From NCBI GenBank assembly GCA_031551045.1, contig JAVBOD010000097.1, forward strand, positions 1 through 28,389: DNA of 28,389 nucleotides, given 5' to 3'. This document shows, piece by piece, positions 1 to 8,100 of this stretch. Position 1 is the first letter of the stretch, and each line of letters opens with the position of its first letter. The position numbers and the translations under genes were made by a program. This stretch comes from JAVBOD01 sp031551045. GTDB lineage: Bacteria; Bacteroidota; Bacteroidia; Bacteroidales; UBA932. The notes below the pieces were generated by a model. The model was not told the origin of the DNA and did no database searches. It saw only the letters and a list, made by a program, of their open reading frames with translations.

Positions 1-666
1 TGTTTGATAACCGGTTACGACAACCTCGTCTAATTTCACGATACCGGATATTAACCGAATAGTTACGTTGTTGCGGCCGTTTAGCGCATACTCCATGACT
101 TCATAGCCCAGGAATGTAATTATTAATGTGGCATTCGGTTCCACTCCGGCTAATTCGAAATTGCCGCTGATGTCGGTAGTGGTATTTTTCTTTACATCAT
201 TTTTCACCACAACGGCTGCTCCCGGCAGCGGCTCTCCTGTTTCGTCCAGCACTATACCTCGAACAGGCGGTGTTTTTAAAGCATCTGCTGTTTGCGGTTT
301 TTCGTTTTTTAAAAACAATACAATAGTATTGCCCGTTTGCTTAAAATCGAGGTTCGTTCCTTTTAAGATGAGTTGCAAAGTGGCGGCCACTGTCCGCTCT
401 TCTTTCGGTAAATCGACCAAATGTGCCGCATCTACCGGTTCGCTGGGAAAAACAAGCCGGAACCCGGCGCTTTTTTCCAACGCTAATAAAGCATTGTGGA
501 GCTTTTCTTGGGTGAATCCCAAGGCAACGGTTTTAGTGTTGATGTTGTCGCCGGATTGTGCATTGGCTGTTCCGATTAACAGGAATAGCAAAACGCAACA
601 TGAACACCATCTTTGAATAATGCGTTTTTTTTGCACCATCCGGATGTCGGGATGATTTTTTTTCAT
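1..666 (-). CDS. SusC/RagA-type TonB-dependent outer-membrane receptor, N-terminal part (cut by window edge)
   Basis: This is the first 222 codons of an outer-membrane nutrient receptor; the barrel lies beyond position 1. I translated it from the ATG at 666-664. A basic N-terminus and a hydrophobic stretch (about residues 20-35, ending TANAQ) form a signal peptide. An STN (secretin/TonB N-terminal) domain follows at about 45-115, then a CarboxypepD_reg-like beta-sandwich at about 133-210 (RGIVLDETGEPLPGA, FLGYE). The last visible residues, DEVVVTGYQT, are the usual entry to the TonB plug. The STN domain indicates a transducer-type receptor that signals to FecR, and a FecR gene lies 95 bases upstream, behind an ECF sigma gene. 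In-frame Met10 is an alternative start. The substrate cannot be inferred. No SusD partner is visible because the window ends first. Confidence 0.9.
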   Translation of the reverse strand, partial: MKKNHPDIRMVQKKRIIQRWCSCCVLLFLLIGTANAQSGDNINTKTVALGFTQEKLHNALLALEKSAGFRLVFPSEPVDAAHLVDLPKEERTVAATLQLILKGTNLDFKQTGNTIVLFLKNEKPQTADALKTPPVRGIVLDETGEPLPGAAVVVKNDVKKNTTTDISGNFELAGVEPNATLIITFLGYEVMEYALNGRNNVTIRLISGIVKLDEVVVTGYQT

Positions 667-710
667 AAATTTGAAAGTTTAAAATTAAGTTATGTTGATT
701 TTAAACACGG

Positions 711-742
711 CCCCTTCTGTTGCTTTTCCGGGCGCGAAGGGG
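711..742 (-). promoter_or_regulatory. Stem-loop in the FecR1-SusC1 intergenic region
   Basis: Perfect 7-bp arms CCCCTTC (711-717) and GAAGGGG (736-742) enclose an 18-base loop, 20 bases after the FecR1 stop and 45 before the SusC1 start. On the minus strand the stem is followed by CCGTGTTTAAAATC, so there is no strong T-run. It could be a weak terminator, an RNA-processing stem that lets SusC1 be expressed differently from its regulators, or part of a promoter region (see the GTGT motif finding). Confidence 0.4.
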
Positions 743-761
743 TTTTGTTGTGTTATTTTAT

Positions 762-1706
762 TTATTTCTCTGACGGATTATTTTTCAATGGTTTTATAAC
801 ATACGCTCCTCCTTCTACAACATAATAAGTACGCTGGGCTGTACACAATATATCCAGTATTGTTTCTATCGAATCGCGGTCGTCTAATGAAGCCGTGATT
901 AACCGTTTTTTCAATGTTTCGTTTTCGAATACAATCGTTACTTCGTAAATTCTGCTAAGTTCTTCTACAATCGTTTCGAAAGAGGTTGTTCTAAAAATCA
1001 AATCGTGCGACCGCCAAGCTACTTCTTTGCCTGCATTTACTATTCTTTCCTGAGAGCGGTCGGACTTGATGTTATACACCAACTGCTTGTCAGCTTCCAA
1101 CGTGGCTAATAGTTTTTGGCCGTCTTCCACTTTTACTTTTCCGCGTGTTACGGTTACGGTTACATAGGAGTCGTTCGGGAATGCTTTGATAGAAAAAGCC
1201 GTTCCCAAAACGGTGGTCGTCAATCGTCCGGTGTGGATAATAAAAGGTTTGGCGGGATTGGATGCAATATCGAAATACGCTTCGCCTTCGAGGCTTACTT
1301 CGCGGGTGTTGCCTTCAAACGAGTTGGTCATATTGAGCCAACTGCCCTCGCGTAGCATCACGGTACTGCCGTCGGGCAATTTCACGCGGGTAACGCCGGC
1401 CATGGCTGTGTTGTCATGCTGCCGGGCTGTATCAACGGAAGAAGCGTTATGTGATTGTCTTAAAAATAACGTGGAAGTAACCAAAAGAAGTATCACCGCA
1501 GCAGCGGCAACGTACCATCGAACATAATGTTTCTTCGTAGTTGGTTGTTCCTCACTTTCCCATTGTTTTTTCAGCAAGCGGTTCAACCATGTGTGGTCTT
1601 CACTTTCCTCTACAGCATTCAATAGTTGATTGAATTCTTCTTTGCTGCATGCGTCGGCTGCATATTTTTCAAATAATTCGTCGAGCTCTTTTTTTGTTTT
1701 TTTCAT
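762..1706 (-). CDS. FecR-family anti-sigma factor
   Basis: This 314-residue inner-membrane anti-sigma regulator should hold the neighbouring ECF sigma factor and respond to the STN domain of its cognate TonB receptor. Residues 1-60 are a charged cytoplasmic region (KKTKKELDELFEKY). One membrane helix spans about 64-82 (WYVAAAAVILLLVTSTLFL). The periplasmic FecR domain covers about 105-205 (VKLPDGSTVMLREGSWL, EVSLEGEAYFDI, LGTAFSIKAF). A C-terminal DUF4974/STN-like domain occupies about 235-305. The order matches the Bacteroidota FecR family. The ATG at 1706-1704 directly follows a 22-base hairpin. The gene lies 99 bases after the sigma gene and 95 before the receptor gene, so the three probably form one regulatory unit. 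Family assignment is firm; the signal is unknown. Confidence 0.93.
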   Translation of the reverse strand: MKKTKKELDELFEKYAADACSKEEFNQLLNAVEESEDHTWLNRLLKKQWESEEQPTTKKHYVRWYVAAAAVILLLVTSTLFLRQSHNASSVDTARQHDNTAMAGVTRVKLPDGSTVMLREGSWLNMTNSFEGNTREVSLEGEAYFDIASNPAKPFIIHTGRLTTTVLGTAFSIKAFPNDSYVTVTVTRGKVKVEDGQKLLATLEADKQLVYNIKSDRSQERIVNAGKEVAWRSHDLIFRTTSFETIVEELSRIYEVTIVFENETLKKRLITASLDDRDSIETILDILCTAQRTYYVVEGGAYVIKPLKNNPSEK

Positions 1707-1712
1707 GGAACT

Positions 1713-1739
1713 GGTGCTTTACTATAAAGACACCAAAAA
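1713..1739 (-). promoter_or_regulatory. GTGT-N5-TAGTA motif with hairpin before FecR1 start
   Basis: On the minus strand, five T residues precede GGTGT, then five bases, then TAGTA and AAG, ending 10 bases before the FecR1 ATG. The segment folds as GGTG-t-CTTTA / TAG loop / TAAAG-CACC (positions 1734-1713): a 9-bp stem with one bulged base. The same TTTTT-(G/T)GTGT-N5-TAGTA arrangement occurs just before FecR2 (10036-10013). It is a candidate ECF-dependent promoter element or a translational control hairpin. The function is inferred only from position and recurrence. Confidence 0.4.
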
Positions 1740-1805
1740 GGGCAGGGGGGAGTAGCCGGAATGAAGAAAATTTTACAAAATTAAATTAATATACTGATTG
1801 TCAAA

Positions 1806-2381
1806 TCATAAAAAAGAAAACAATAACAAGCCCGATTCTTTTAAATACAGTTTAAACGTTTTCAACGATTCTGCGACATGTTTTTTTACGGTATTTTTGG
1901 AAAGATGCAATTCGTTGGCAATTTCCTGATGGCTGAGGCCTTGCTCGCGGCTCAAGCGGAATACTTTCTGTTGTTGAGGAGAAAGCTTGGCCACTATTTT
2001 TTCCAACCATTGGCCGGCTTCTTGTTCCTCCAGTGTGGCGTGAATATTGGCTGCCCGTTTTTCCAAATCTTCCCACAATTGCTCCCTGCGGCTTTGTTCC
2101 CGGGCAGCGGCGCGTAAATAGTTAAGCGCATGATTGCGAACCATAATAAAAAGATAATCTTTCGGATTTTTTACCTCATTCAGCATATAACGGTTTTCCC
2201 ACAGGCGGATGAAAACTTCCTGCACAATTTCTTCGGCAACATAGGGCGATTTTACCACCTTTCCCACAAAGGAAAGCATGCGCGGGTAATAGCGTTTAAA
2301 AAGTACTTGAAAAGCCCATTCGCTTTCCTCGTTTATTTTTTCAAACAATTGTTTTTCAGAAAATAACGTTTCTTCTCTCAT
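1806..2381 (-). CDS. ECF-type RNA polymerase sigma factor (sigma-70 family)
   Basis: This 191-residue extracytoplasmic-function sigma factor is expected to direct RNA polymerase to the promoter of the adjacent receptor system. Region 2 spans about residues 25-92 (FKRYYPRMLSFVGKVV, AEEIVQEVFIRLWENR, DYLFIMVRNHALNYLR). A charged linker follows (about 93-130), then region 4 with a helix-turn-helix at about 133-182 (LSPQQQKVFRLSREQGLSHQ, EIANELHLSKNTVKKHV). There is no region 1 or 3, as is normal for ECF factors. The FecR gene follows by 99 bases, which is the usual arrangement for Bacteroidota transport-linked pairs. The ATG at 2381 is the first in frame. I found no convincing housekeeping promoter in the 247 bases upstream, which also carry the terminator of the preceding operon. 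Confidence 0.93.
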   Translation of the reverse strand: MREETLFSEKQLFEKINEESEWAFQVLFKRYYPRMLSFVGKVVKSPYVAEEIVQEVFIRLWENRYMLNEVKNPKDYLFIMVRNHALNYLRAAAREQSRREQLWEDLEKRAANIHATLEEQEAGQWLEKIVAKLSPQQQKVFRLSREQGLSHQEIANELHLSKNTVKKHVAESLKTFKLYLKESGLLLFSFL

Positions 2382-2499
2382 CCCAGAGTTTAATGGAGAT
2401 AATCAATAAGCGAAGGTGTGAAATGTTTTTTTTATTTACAAGTATTCGAATAGTGATTTTCAAAAATTATCTTAAATAATCCATTAGACATTGAATAAT

Positions 2500-2540
2500 T
2501 GTTAAAACAAAGCAGCTACCGGAATTAGCCGATAGCTGCT
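2500..2540 (-). terminator. Probable rho-independent terminator of the SusCD-TlpA operon
   Basis: AGCAGCTA (2511-2518) pairs with TAGCTGCT (2533-2540). After one C-A mismatch the stem extends by CGG/CCG around a 6-base loop. Read on the minus strand the stem is followed by TTTGTTTTAAC. It lies 88 bases past the TlpA stop and before the sigma1 gene, so it plausibly separates the two regulated units. The T-tract is short and interrupted. Confidence 0.55.
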
Positions 2541-2628
2541 GCTGCCATTAGTCAATATTTTCTGATTTACAATAAAGCGTTAAACCCAAAAAACGCGCTG
2601 CTCTTTTGTTGGCTAATGGTCGGTTTAA

Positions 2629-3723
2629 TTATTTTTTCAAAACTTCTTCCAGTTTTGCATTCAAGTCCTCTCCCCTCAATCCCACAGCTACAATAACACC
2701 GCTCTCATCTATAAGAACCGAGTGCGGAATGGCTTGTACAAAATATTTTTTGGCAATGCCGCCGTCGCGATCTAACAATTGCGGCCATGGTAGTTTATCT
2801 GCTTTCCAGGCATTCCGCCAATGTTCTTCCTCTTTATCAATGGATATTCCTACAATCTGTAAGCCTTTTGCTTTATAGCTTTGGTATGTTTTAACGAGGT
2901 TGGGGTTTTCTTTCCGGCACGGCCCGCACCAGCTTGCCCAAAAATCAAGCAAAATATATTGGTGCTTGCCAATTATTTCCGACAGTTTAAACGGTTTTCC
3001 GTCTTTATCGTTTGTTTCAAAATCAAAGTACTTATTTCCGGGGCCGGTTTCATCGCGTTTTTTCAACATTTCCTTAGCCGTCTGAATTTCCGGTATTTTT
3101 TGGGTGGCCTCGTTGGCTTGTGCCACAATTCCCGCCATTTGGTCCAGGCTAAGCCGTGCCATATTTCGTTGAAAAATCAACTGGCCTGCATGGTTATTGA
3201 TATTTCTCCATATAAAGGCATACGTTTGATTCAATTCATTTATCCAAAGGTTATTTTGGACATTTGTAAAGGAATCTATCCGTACGGGTTGGTTTTTCGC
3301 CGCTTCAATAAGCTCCATTTCTTTGAACTTTGTCTCGTACACTATTCGTTCGTAATTGCGAAGTGTGTCATTGAGCGGGGTTCCCGAAGCCATGGGAATA
3401 CCTAAACTGTCGATATGCATGGATAGTTTCGTGTTTTCAACAAAAATATTCCCGACAATAGCGCGGCCTAACCCCGGCTTTGTAAATAAAACGATGTACC
3501 GGCTCACAGTGTCCACCTTGCCGGTAAATTCGAATTTACCGTTTTTAATGACCGTTGTGGCAATCGTTACAAGCCTGTCGTTTTCAAGTTTTACCAACTG
3601 AATGCTATCGTTCTCCGTTCCTTTTATATCGATTTGCCCCTTTATTTGAAAGGAGTTGTTTTGCTTACATGCGGCGAAGATTCCTACAATGACAAAGAGA
3701 CTAAGTACTAAAATTTGTTTCAT
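2629..3723 (-). CDS. TlpA-like thiol:disulfide oxidoreductase lipoprotein with N-terminal DUF4369-type domain
   Basis: This is a 364-residue envelope lipoprotein. The signal peptide ends in a lipobox GIFAAC with acylated Cys19. Residues about 24-125 form a beta-rich DUF4369-like domain (FQIKGQIDIKGTENDSIQLV), followed by a helical linker. A thioredoxin fold covers about 230-364 with the redox motif WCGPC (Cys266, Cys269) in FWASWCGPCRKENP and the cis-proline at IPHS (Pro333). The family reduces or exchanges disulfides in periplasmic proteins; anchoring places it at a membrane facing the periplasm. It starts 9 bases after the SusD stop, so it is in the SusCD operon. Thioredoxins beside SusCD pairs are common in Bacteroidota, but the client is unknown. 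It may keep the SusCD proteins or a Cys-containing substrate reduced. Confidence 0.9.
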   Translation of the reverse strand: MKQILVLSLFVIVGIFAACKQNNSFQIKGQIDIKGTENDSIQLVKLENDRLVTIATTVIKNGKFEFTGKVDTVSRYIVLFTKPGLGRAIVGNIFVENTKLSMHIDSLGIPMASGTPLNDTLRNYERIVYETKFKEMELIEAAKNQPVRIDSFTNVQNNLWINELNQTYAFIWRNINNHAGQLIFQRNMARLSLDQMAGIVAQANEATQKIPEIQTAKEMLKKRDETGPGNKYFDFETNDKDGKPFKLSEIIGKHQYILLDFWASWCGPCRKENPNLVKTYQSYKAKGLQIVGISIDKEEEHWRNAWKADKLPWPQLLDRDGGIAKKYFVQAIPHSVLIDESGVIVAVGLRGEDLNAKLEEVLKK

Positions 3724-3732
3724 AAATGTTTT

Positions 3733-5166
3733 TTATTTGGTGTTTTGTTTAATATCCTTGTTCAGCATAATGGAGGAAGGCGGGAATGGCTGAATCCATA
3801 AGTGCGATTCAGGGGTAAGTTGCTTGGGATTTCCGTACACATCGGTTCCCGTCAGGGTTCTCTTGTGCTCGGCCTCCGTGTTGAACCGGCGCATATCCAG
3901 GTACTCCATTCCTTGCGCAATATATTCGTTGCTGCGCTCTCTTCTTACCAAATCTATCACGTCCTTTTGAGTCATACCGGCGGTAACCGTAAGCGGAGCA
4001 TACTCTGTCGGCAGAAATCGTGTAACCCTTACCAAATTTAGCTGGTCTAAGGCTTCCTGTAGTTTTCCCTGCCGTGCATAGCATTCGGCCTTTATGTAAT
4101 ACATCTCAGGTGTGCGGATTCCCGGTCCGGGATTGGGGTCGCGGAAAAAAAGTTTGTAAACATCCACCGTGCTTCCGTAGGCTTCTTTGGCTAATTTGTA
4201 TTTAGCCAGCAGCCTGATATCGCCTGTCTCGAATTTTGCAGCTCTGTCAACGGTTATATCGTAATTGGTGCTTAATGTTTGCCGGTAAACATAGTTCTCT
4301 CTGCTATGGAGCGTTACGCCCGGTGTATAGGCCATCACGAATGCGCCTAACATAGGTTCCGATGTAATGGTTGCAAGGTTGTCGTTGTATATTTTTATCC
4401 AGTCGTCCAACTGGCTGTTTTCCTTCAATGCAAGGTCGGCATATTTAAACGCTTCGTCATATTTTTTGCTGAACAGGTAAATCCTGGCCAGCATGGCATG
4501 GGCTGCGCCCGCTTTGGGTTTATAGCCGAAGTTAACATCTTTAGGCAGCCCTGTGTTGACAGCATCCAGCAAGTCTTTCTCCATTTGGTCGTACACTTCT
4601 TTTACGGAAGCTTGCGGAAGCGGGTCTTCCATATTGATGCCGGTGTTTATAACTATAGCCCTTGTGCTGGCGGCTGTCGCATCATCCGTGTAAGCGGGCG
4701 CATATTTGTTGACTAAAAAGAAGTAGGTCATCGCCCGTAATACTTTGGCTTGTGCAATAAGTTCCTGTTTTTGCTCATCCGTTGCGTCTTTCACTTCGCC
4801 TACTTTTTCAATAATGATGTTGAAGGTTTCGATACCTTTGTAATTTCCATTGTACGGCAGCGTGCTGCTTGTCATAGCAACGCGGTCGGCCGACTCGTTC
4901 CAGTTATAGTTAATGGCATCGATGCTGTTCTGCTTGAGGGCCGTGTTGCTCATAAACCGCTCGTTGGTAAGCGTAATTACTTCGGGCATATCAAATACCG
5001 ACATCTGAATGTAATCGTCGGCCAAAAAGGCTTCGTAGTCGGCAAATGTCGTCGGCGATTTCTGTCCCTTCGGAACAATATCCAAATATTCTTCACAGGC
5101 GCTAAGCGTCAGAAATGCTCCGAATGCAAGCGATACATATATGGTTTTTAATAATTTTGTGTTCAT
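3733..5166 (-). CDS. SusD/RagB-family nutrient-binding outer-membrane lipoprotein
   Basis: This 477-residue surface lipoprotein forms the lid over its SusC channel and captures substrate. The signal peptide ends in LSAC with lipidated Cys24, followed by the typical EEYLDIVPKG start of mature SusD proteins. The N-terminal SusD-like_3 part contains tetratricopeptide helices (AKVLRAMTYFFLVNKYAPAY; AGAAHAMLARIYLFSKKYDE). The RagB/SusD C-terminal part includes PEMYYIKAECYARQGKLQEA and LVRRERSNEYIAQGMEYLDM with a terminal PFPPSSIMLN segment. Length is normal for the smaller SusD members. It starts 18 bases after the SusC2 stop and is followed within 9 bases by the TlpA gene, so the three are co-transcribed. 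The substrate may be a glycan or peptide; nothing here decides it, and no glycoside hydrolase gene is nearby. Confidence 0.93.
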   Translation of the reverse strand: MNTKLLKTIYVSLAFGAFLTLSACEEYLDIVPKGQKSPTTFADYEAFLADDYIQMSVFDMPEVITLTNERFMSNTALKQNSIDAINYNWNESADRVAMTSSTLPYNGNYKGIETFNIIIEKVGEVKDATDEQKQELIAQAKVLRAMTYFFLVNKYAPAYTDDATAASTRAIVINTGINMEDPLPQASVKEVYDQMEKDLLDAVNTGLPKDVNFGYKPKAGAAHAMLARIYLFSKKYDEAFKYADLALKENSQLDDWIKIYNDNLATITSEPMLGAFVMAYTPGVTLHSRENYVYRQTLSTNYDITVDRAAKFETGDIRLLAKYKLAKEAYGSTVDVYKLFFRDPNPGPGIRTPEMYYIKAECYARQGKLQEALDQLNLVRVTRFLPTEYAPLTVTAGMTQKDVIDLVRRERSNEYIAQGMEYLDMRRFNTEAEHKRTLTGTDVYGNPKQLTPESHLWIQPFPPSSIMLNKDIKQNTK

Positions 5167-5184
5167 AACTGTAAAATAATTTGG

Positions 5185-8100
5185 TTAAAAATTAAGTTGT
5201 ATCCCTAAAATATAGCTGGGGCCGTTTTTCAGGTACCTCACTCCGTTCGAAGCATGGTGCTCGGGATCAATGCCGTATTTGTTAAACTCAAAAGTCGCCA
5301 GGTTTTCTACGCTAAACATTATTCTTGCTCCGGAAATGGAGGCTTTGCTGAGCAGGCTGCTTGGCAAATGATAAGTAAGCGAAAGGTTTCTTAATTTTAT
5401 ATACGAAGCATCAACCACGTTAATATCGGCATATTGATAGTGTAGTTGCCGGCTGCTGCCATCAAGGTCTATATCTCCGTCGTAGCTAAAACTTACTCTC
5501 GGGACAGTGGTCACATCGCCGGCTTTTTTCCAGCGGTTTTCAATTTCCGAACTTGTTACTTCCGGGAAAAGGTCATTCACCATCTCTATATTGGGAACAT
5601 CCCGCCGCATTACATGGCCGGCATTACAAATAAGCATGGCCGACAGTTCAAACCCTTTATAGGTAAAATTGTTGGTGAACGATGCGGTAAACGGAGGAAT
5701 TACAGTTCCCATGTACACCAAGGCATTAACGCTGTTGGGGTCGAGGTTAAAACTTCTTATGGTAGGATTACCGTTGGGGTCGTACACCTGGGGATTTCCA
5801 TTATTGTCCAATCCTGCCCATTTAAAGGCCATTAATGCGGCATACGGTTTATCTACTACCAGCGTACTTCCGGCCAAATACATAAGCGCTTCTTGAGGTT
5901 GGTTATTATAGTGTACCAACGTGCTTTTAATATAAGAACCTACAAGCGAAGCACGCCAGCCAAAGTTGCGGGAGTTTATAATCATCCCGTTAATACTCAA
6001 CTCAATACCCTTATTGTCTAATTCTCCGTTATTTACTTTTCCTCTGGTAAAGCCGTAAGCGGGGTCTATACTCTGATCGATAAGCAAATCCTTACTGTAT
6101 TTGTTGAACAAGTCTAATGTGAAGGCCAAACGGTTATTGAACAATTGGGCGTCTAACCCGATATTGAATGTTTCCGAACGTTCCCAGCGTAAGTTCGGGT
6201 TGGCAGGCGAGGTGATAACGCCTCTTACCTGATCCCTGTAATTAACGCTTTTGGAACTGTAATCCGCTATGAGATAGGGCGAGCTGTTTTTGGCAACGTT
6301 GCCGTTAATACCATAAGTTACTCTCAGTTTCAAATCGTCAATCCACGAAGTTTTCATAAATGCTTCCTCGCTTATGCGCCAGCTGGCTCCTATCGACCAT
6401 AGCGGTTTGCGTTGGTATTTCGGGTTAGTGCCGAACAGGTTCGACATGTCCCGGCGGATACTTCCCGTCAGGCTGTACTTTGCATTGTAGGTGTAGGAGG
6501 CATTGCCGTATAACGAAACGTAACGGTTGGTTATAGCAAAATTGCGGAATATATCGTCGGAATCTATCATGACATTTTCATTCAGGGCCCCGACTAACCC
6601 GGCCGCAATGGTTTTCCAATCCACGTTGGTAATGTTTTGCATAATCTGTGGGTCGTACCCGAACGCCACATTGTGCGAGTAGTACTGGTCCACTTCCCGG
6701 ACTTCGGTACCCACTATTGCCGTAATATTATGCCGGTCTTTAAAGGTTTGCGAATAGTTGGCCTGTCCGCGGAAAATATAAGAGTTGGTGCTTGTATTGC
6801 TCTCCCGGTAACCGTCGCCGGTAGGAATATTGTAGTTGGCCGTTATGAAACCTAAGTATGGATCGGGGGTAAGTACGGTAGCTGCATTAACAAGCTCCCT
6901 CATGCGGTACGAATCCTTGTCATATACTTGCTGGGCACCGCTCTTCATTATTTCATACTGTCCCATAAGTTCGAAATTCAATACCGGGTGTACATTGAAT
7001 TTCAACTTTGAATATACCCGTGACGTTATACTTTCTTCTTCAACCGGATTGCGGTATAATTCCTTTAACGGCTCAAAATCCATGTTCAACAACGAACCGA
7101 TGTTGGTTTCGTAAGCGCTACGTGCTCCAAACATGTTGCCGAGGATGTTTCTAACCACAAGAGGATGGCCGTTGTCATCGGCTAATTTCTCGTAAGGCAT
7201 CGGGTTATAGAACGAAGCATCGACCCCCAATATATACGGAATAATGCTATATTCATCCGCACCCCGCGGGTCTAAATAATTCCCGCTATTTTCTTTCGAA
7301 TAATACAGGTAGGCGCCGACTTCGGCTTGCAGCCATTTGGTAACTTTTGTAGAGTTGCCGAAATTTATTCCGATACGGTTATTGTTGTTATTGGGGGTAT
7401 AATCAACATGATTGGCATCCCAGTATGTTACGGATGCCGTAAAATTATTGCTGGTACTCGATTGGCGAAGATTCAGGTTATACTGTTGGGCGAAATAGGA
7501 ATGCATCCCGTATTTTGTAACATCATCTTGGTATAAATTCCTGTTGCTGCGGTACTGGTTGATAAGGTTCGTAACTTCCTGCTGGCTGTCCATCTCGGGA
7601 ACATCGCCGCAGACTTGATCGACCATTGCTTTCACCACCGGGGTGGGATAGTACCGATGGCTCATCATTGTGGCCCTGTAGTCAATCGCATCGGTTGGAT
7701 TGGTAAGGAAGGGATTACGCGAAATAAACTCTTGTTCAAGGTCAATCATTTGATTGGCATTCACGATGTTTAAGTACGATAAATCGGGCTTTTCGCGCCA
7801 TGTCAACGTACTCGAGAAGCCTATCTGTACTTTGCCGATCTTCGCACTTTTGGTTTTTATCACAATCACGCCGTTTGCCGACCTGGCGCCATATATGGAA
7901 GCCGCTGCCGCATCCTTCAAAACGGTGATGCTTTCAATATCTTCGGGATTTACCAAAGGCGGCAAATCTACGTTTTTATTCAACGCGGTTCCCATAAGGA
8001 CACTGTTCTCGATAGGAATTCCGTCAATAACATACAACGGATTATCCGTTGCGTTGATGGTGCTCATCCCTCTTATGCTGATATCTCCGCTTGGCGACGT

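Noticed and set aside
128..616. Plus-strand reading frame of 162 codons at the left edge
   Set aside because: It is antisense to the SusC1 STN and carboxypeptidase-like domains, whose minus-strand translation is clearly family-like; the plus-strand protein has no recognisable feature.
1713..1734. Hairpin before FecR1 as a terminator of the sigma1 gene
   Set aside because: The T-run is on the 5' side of the stem in the direction of transcription, which is the wrong arrangement for intrinsic termination.
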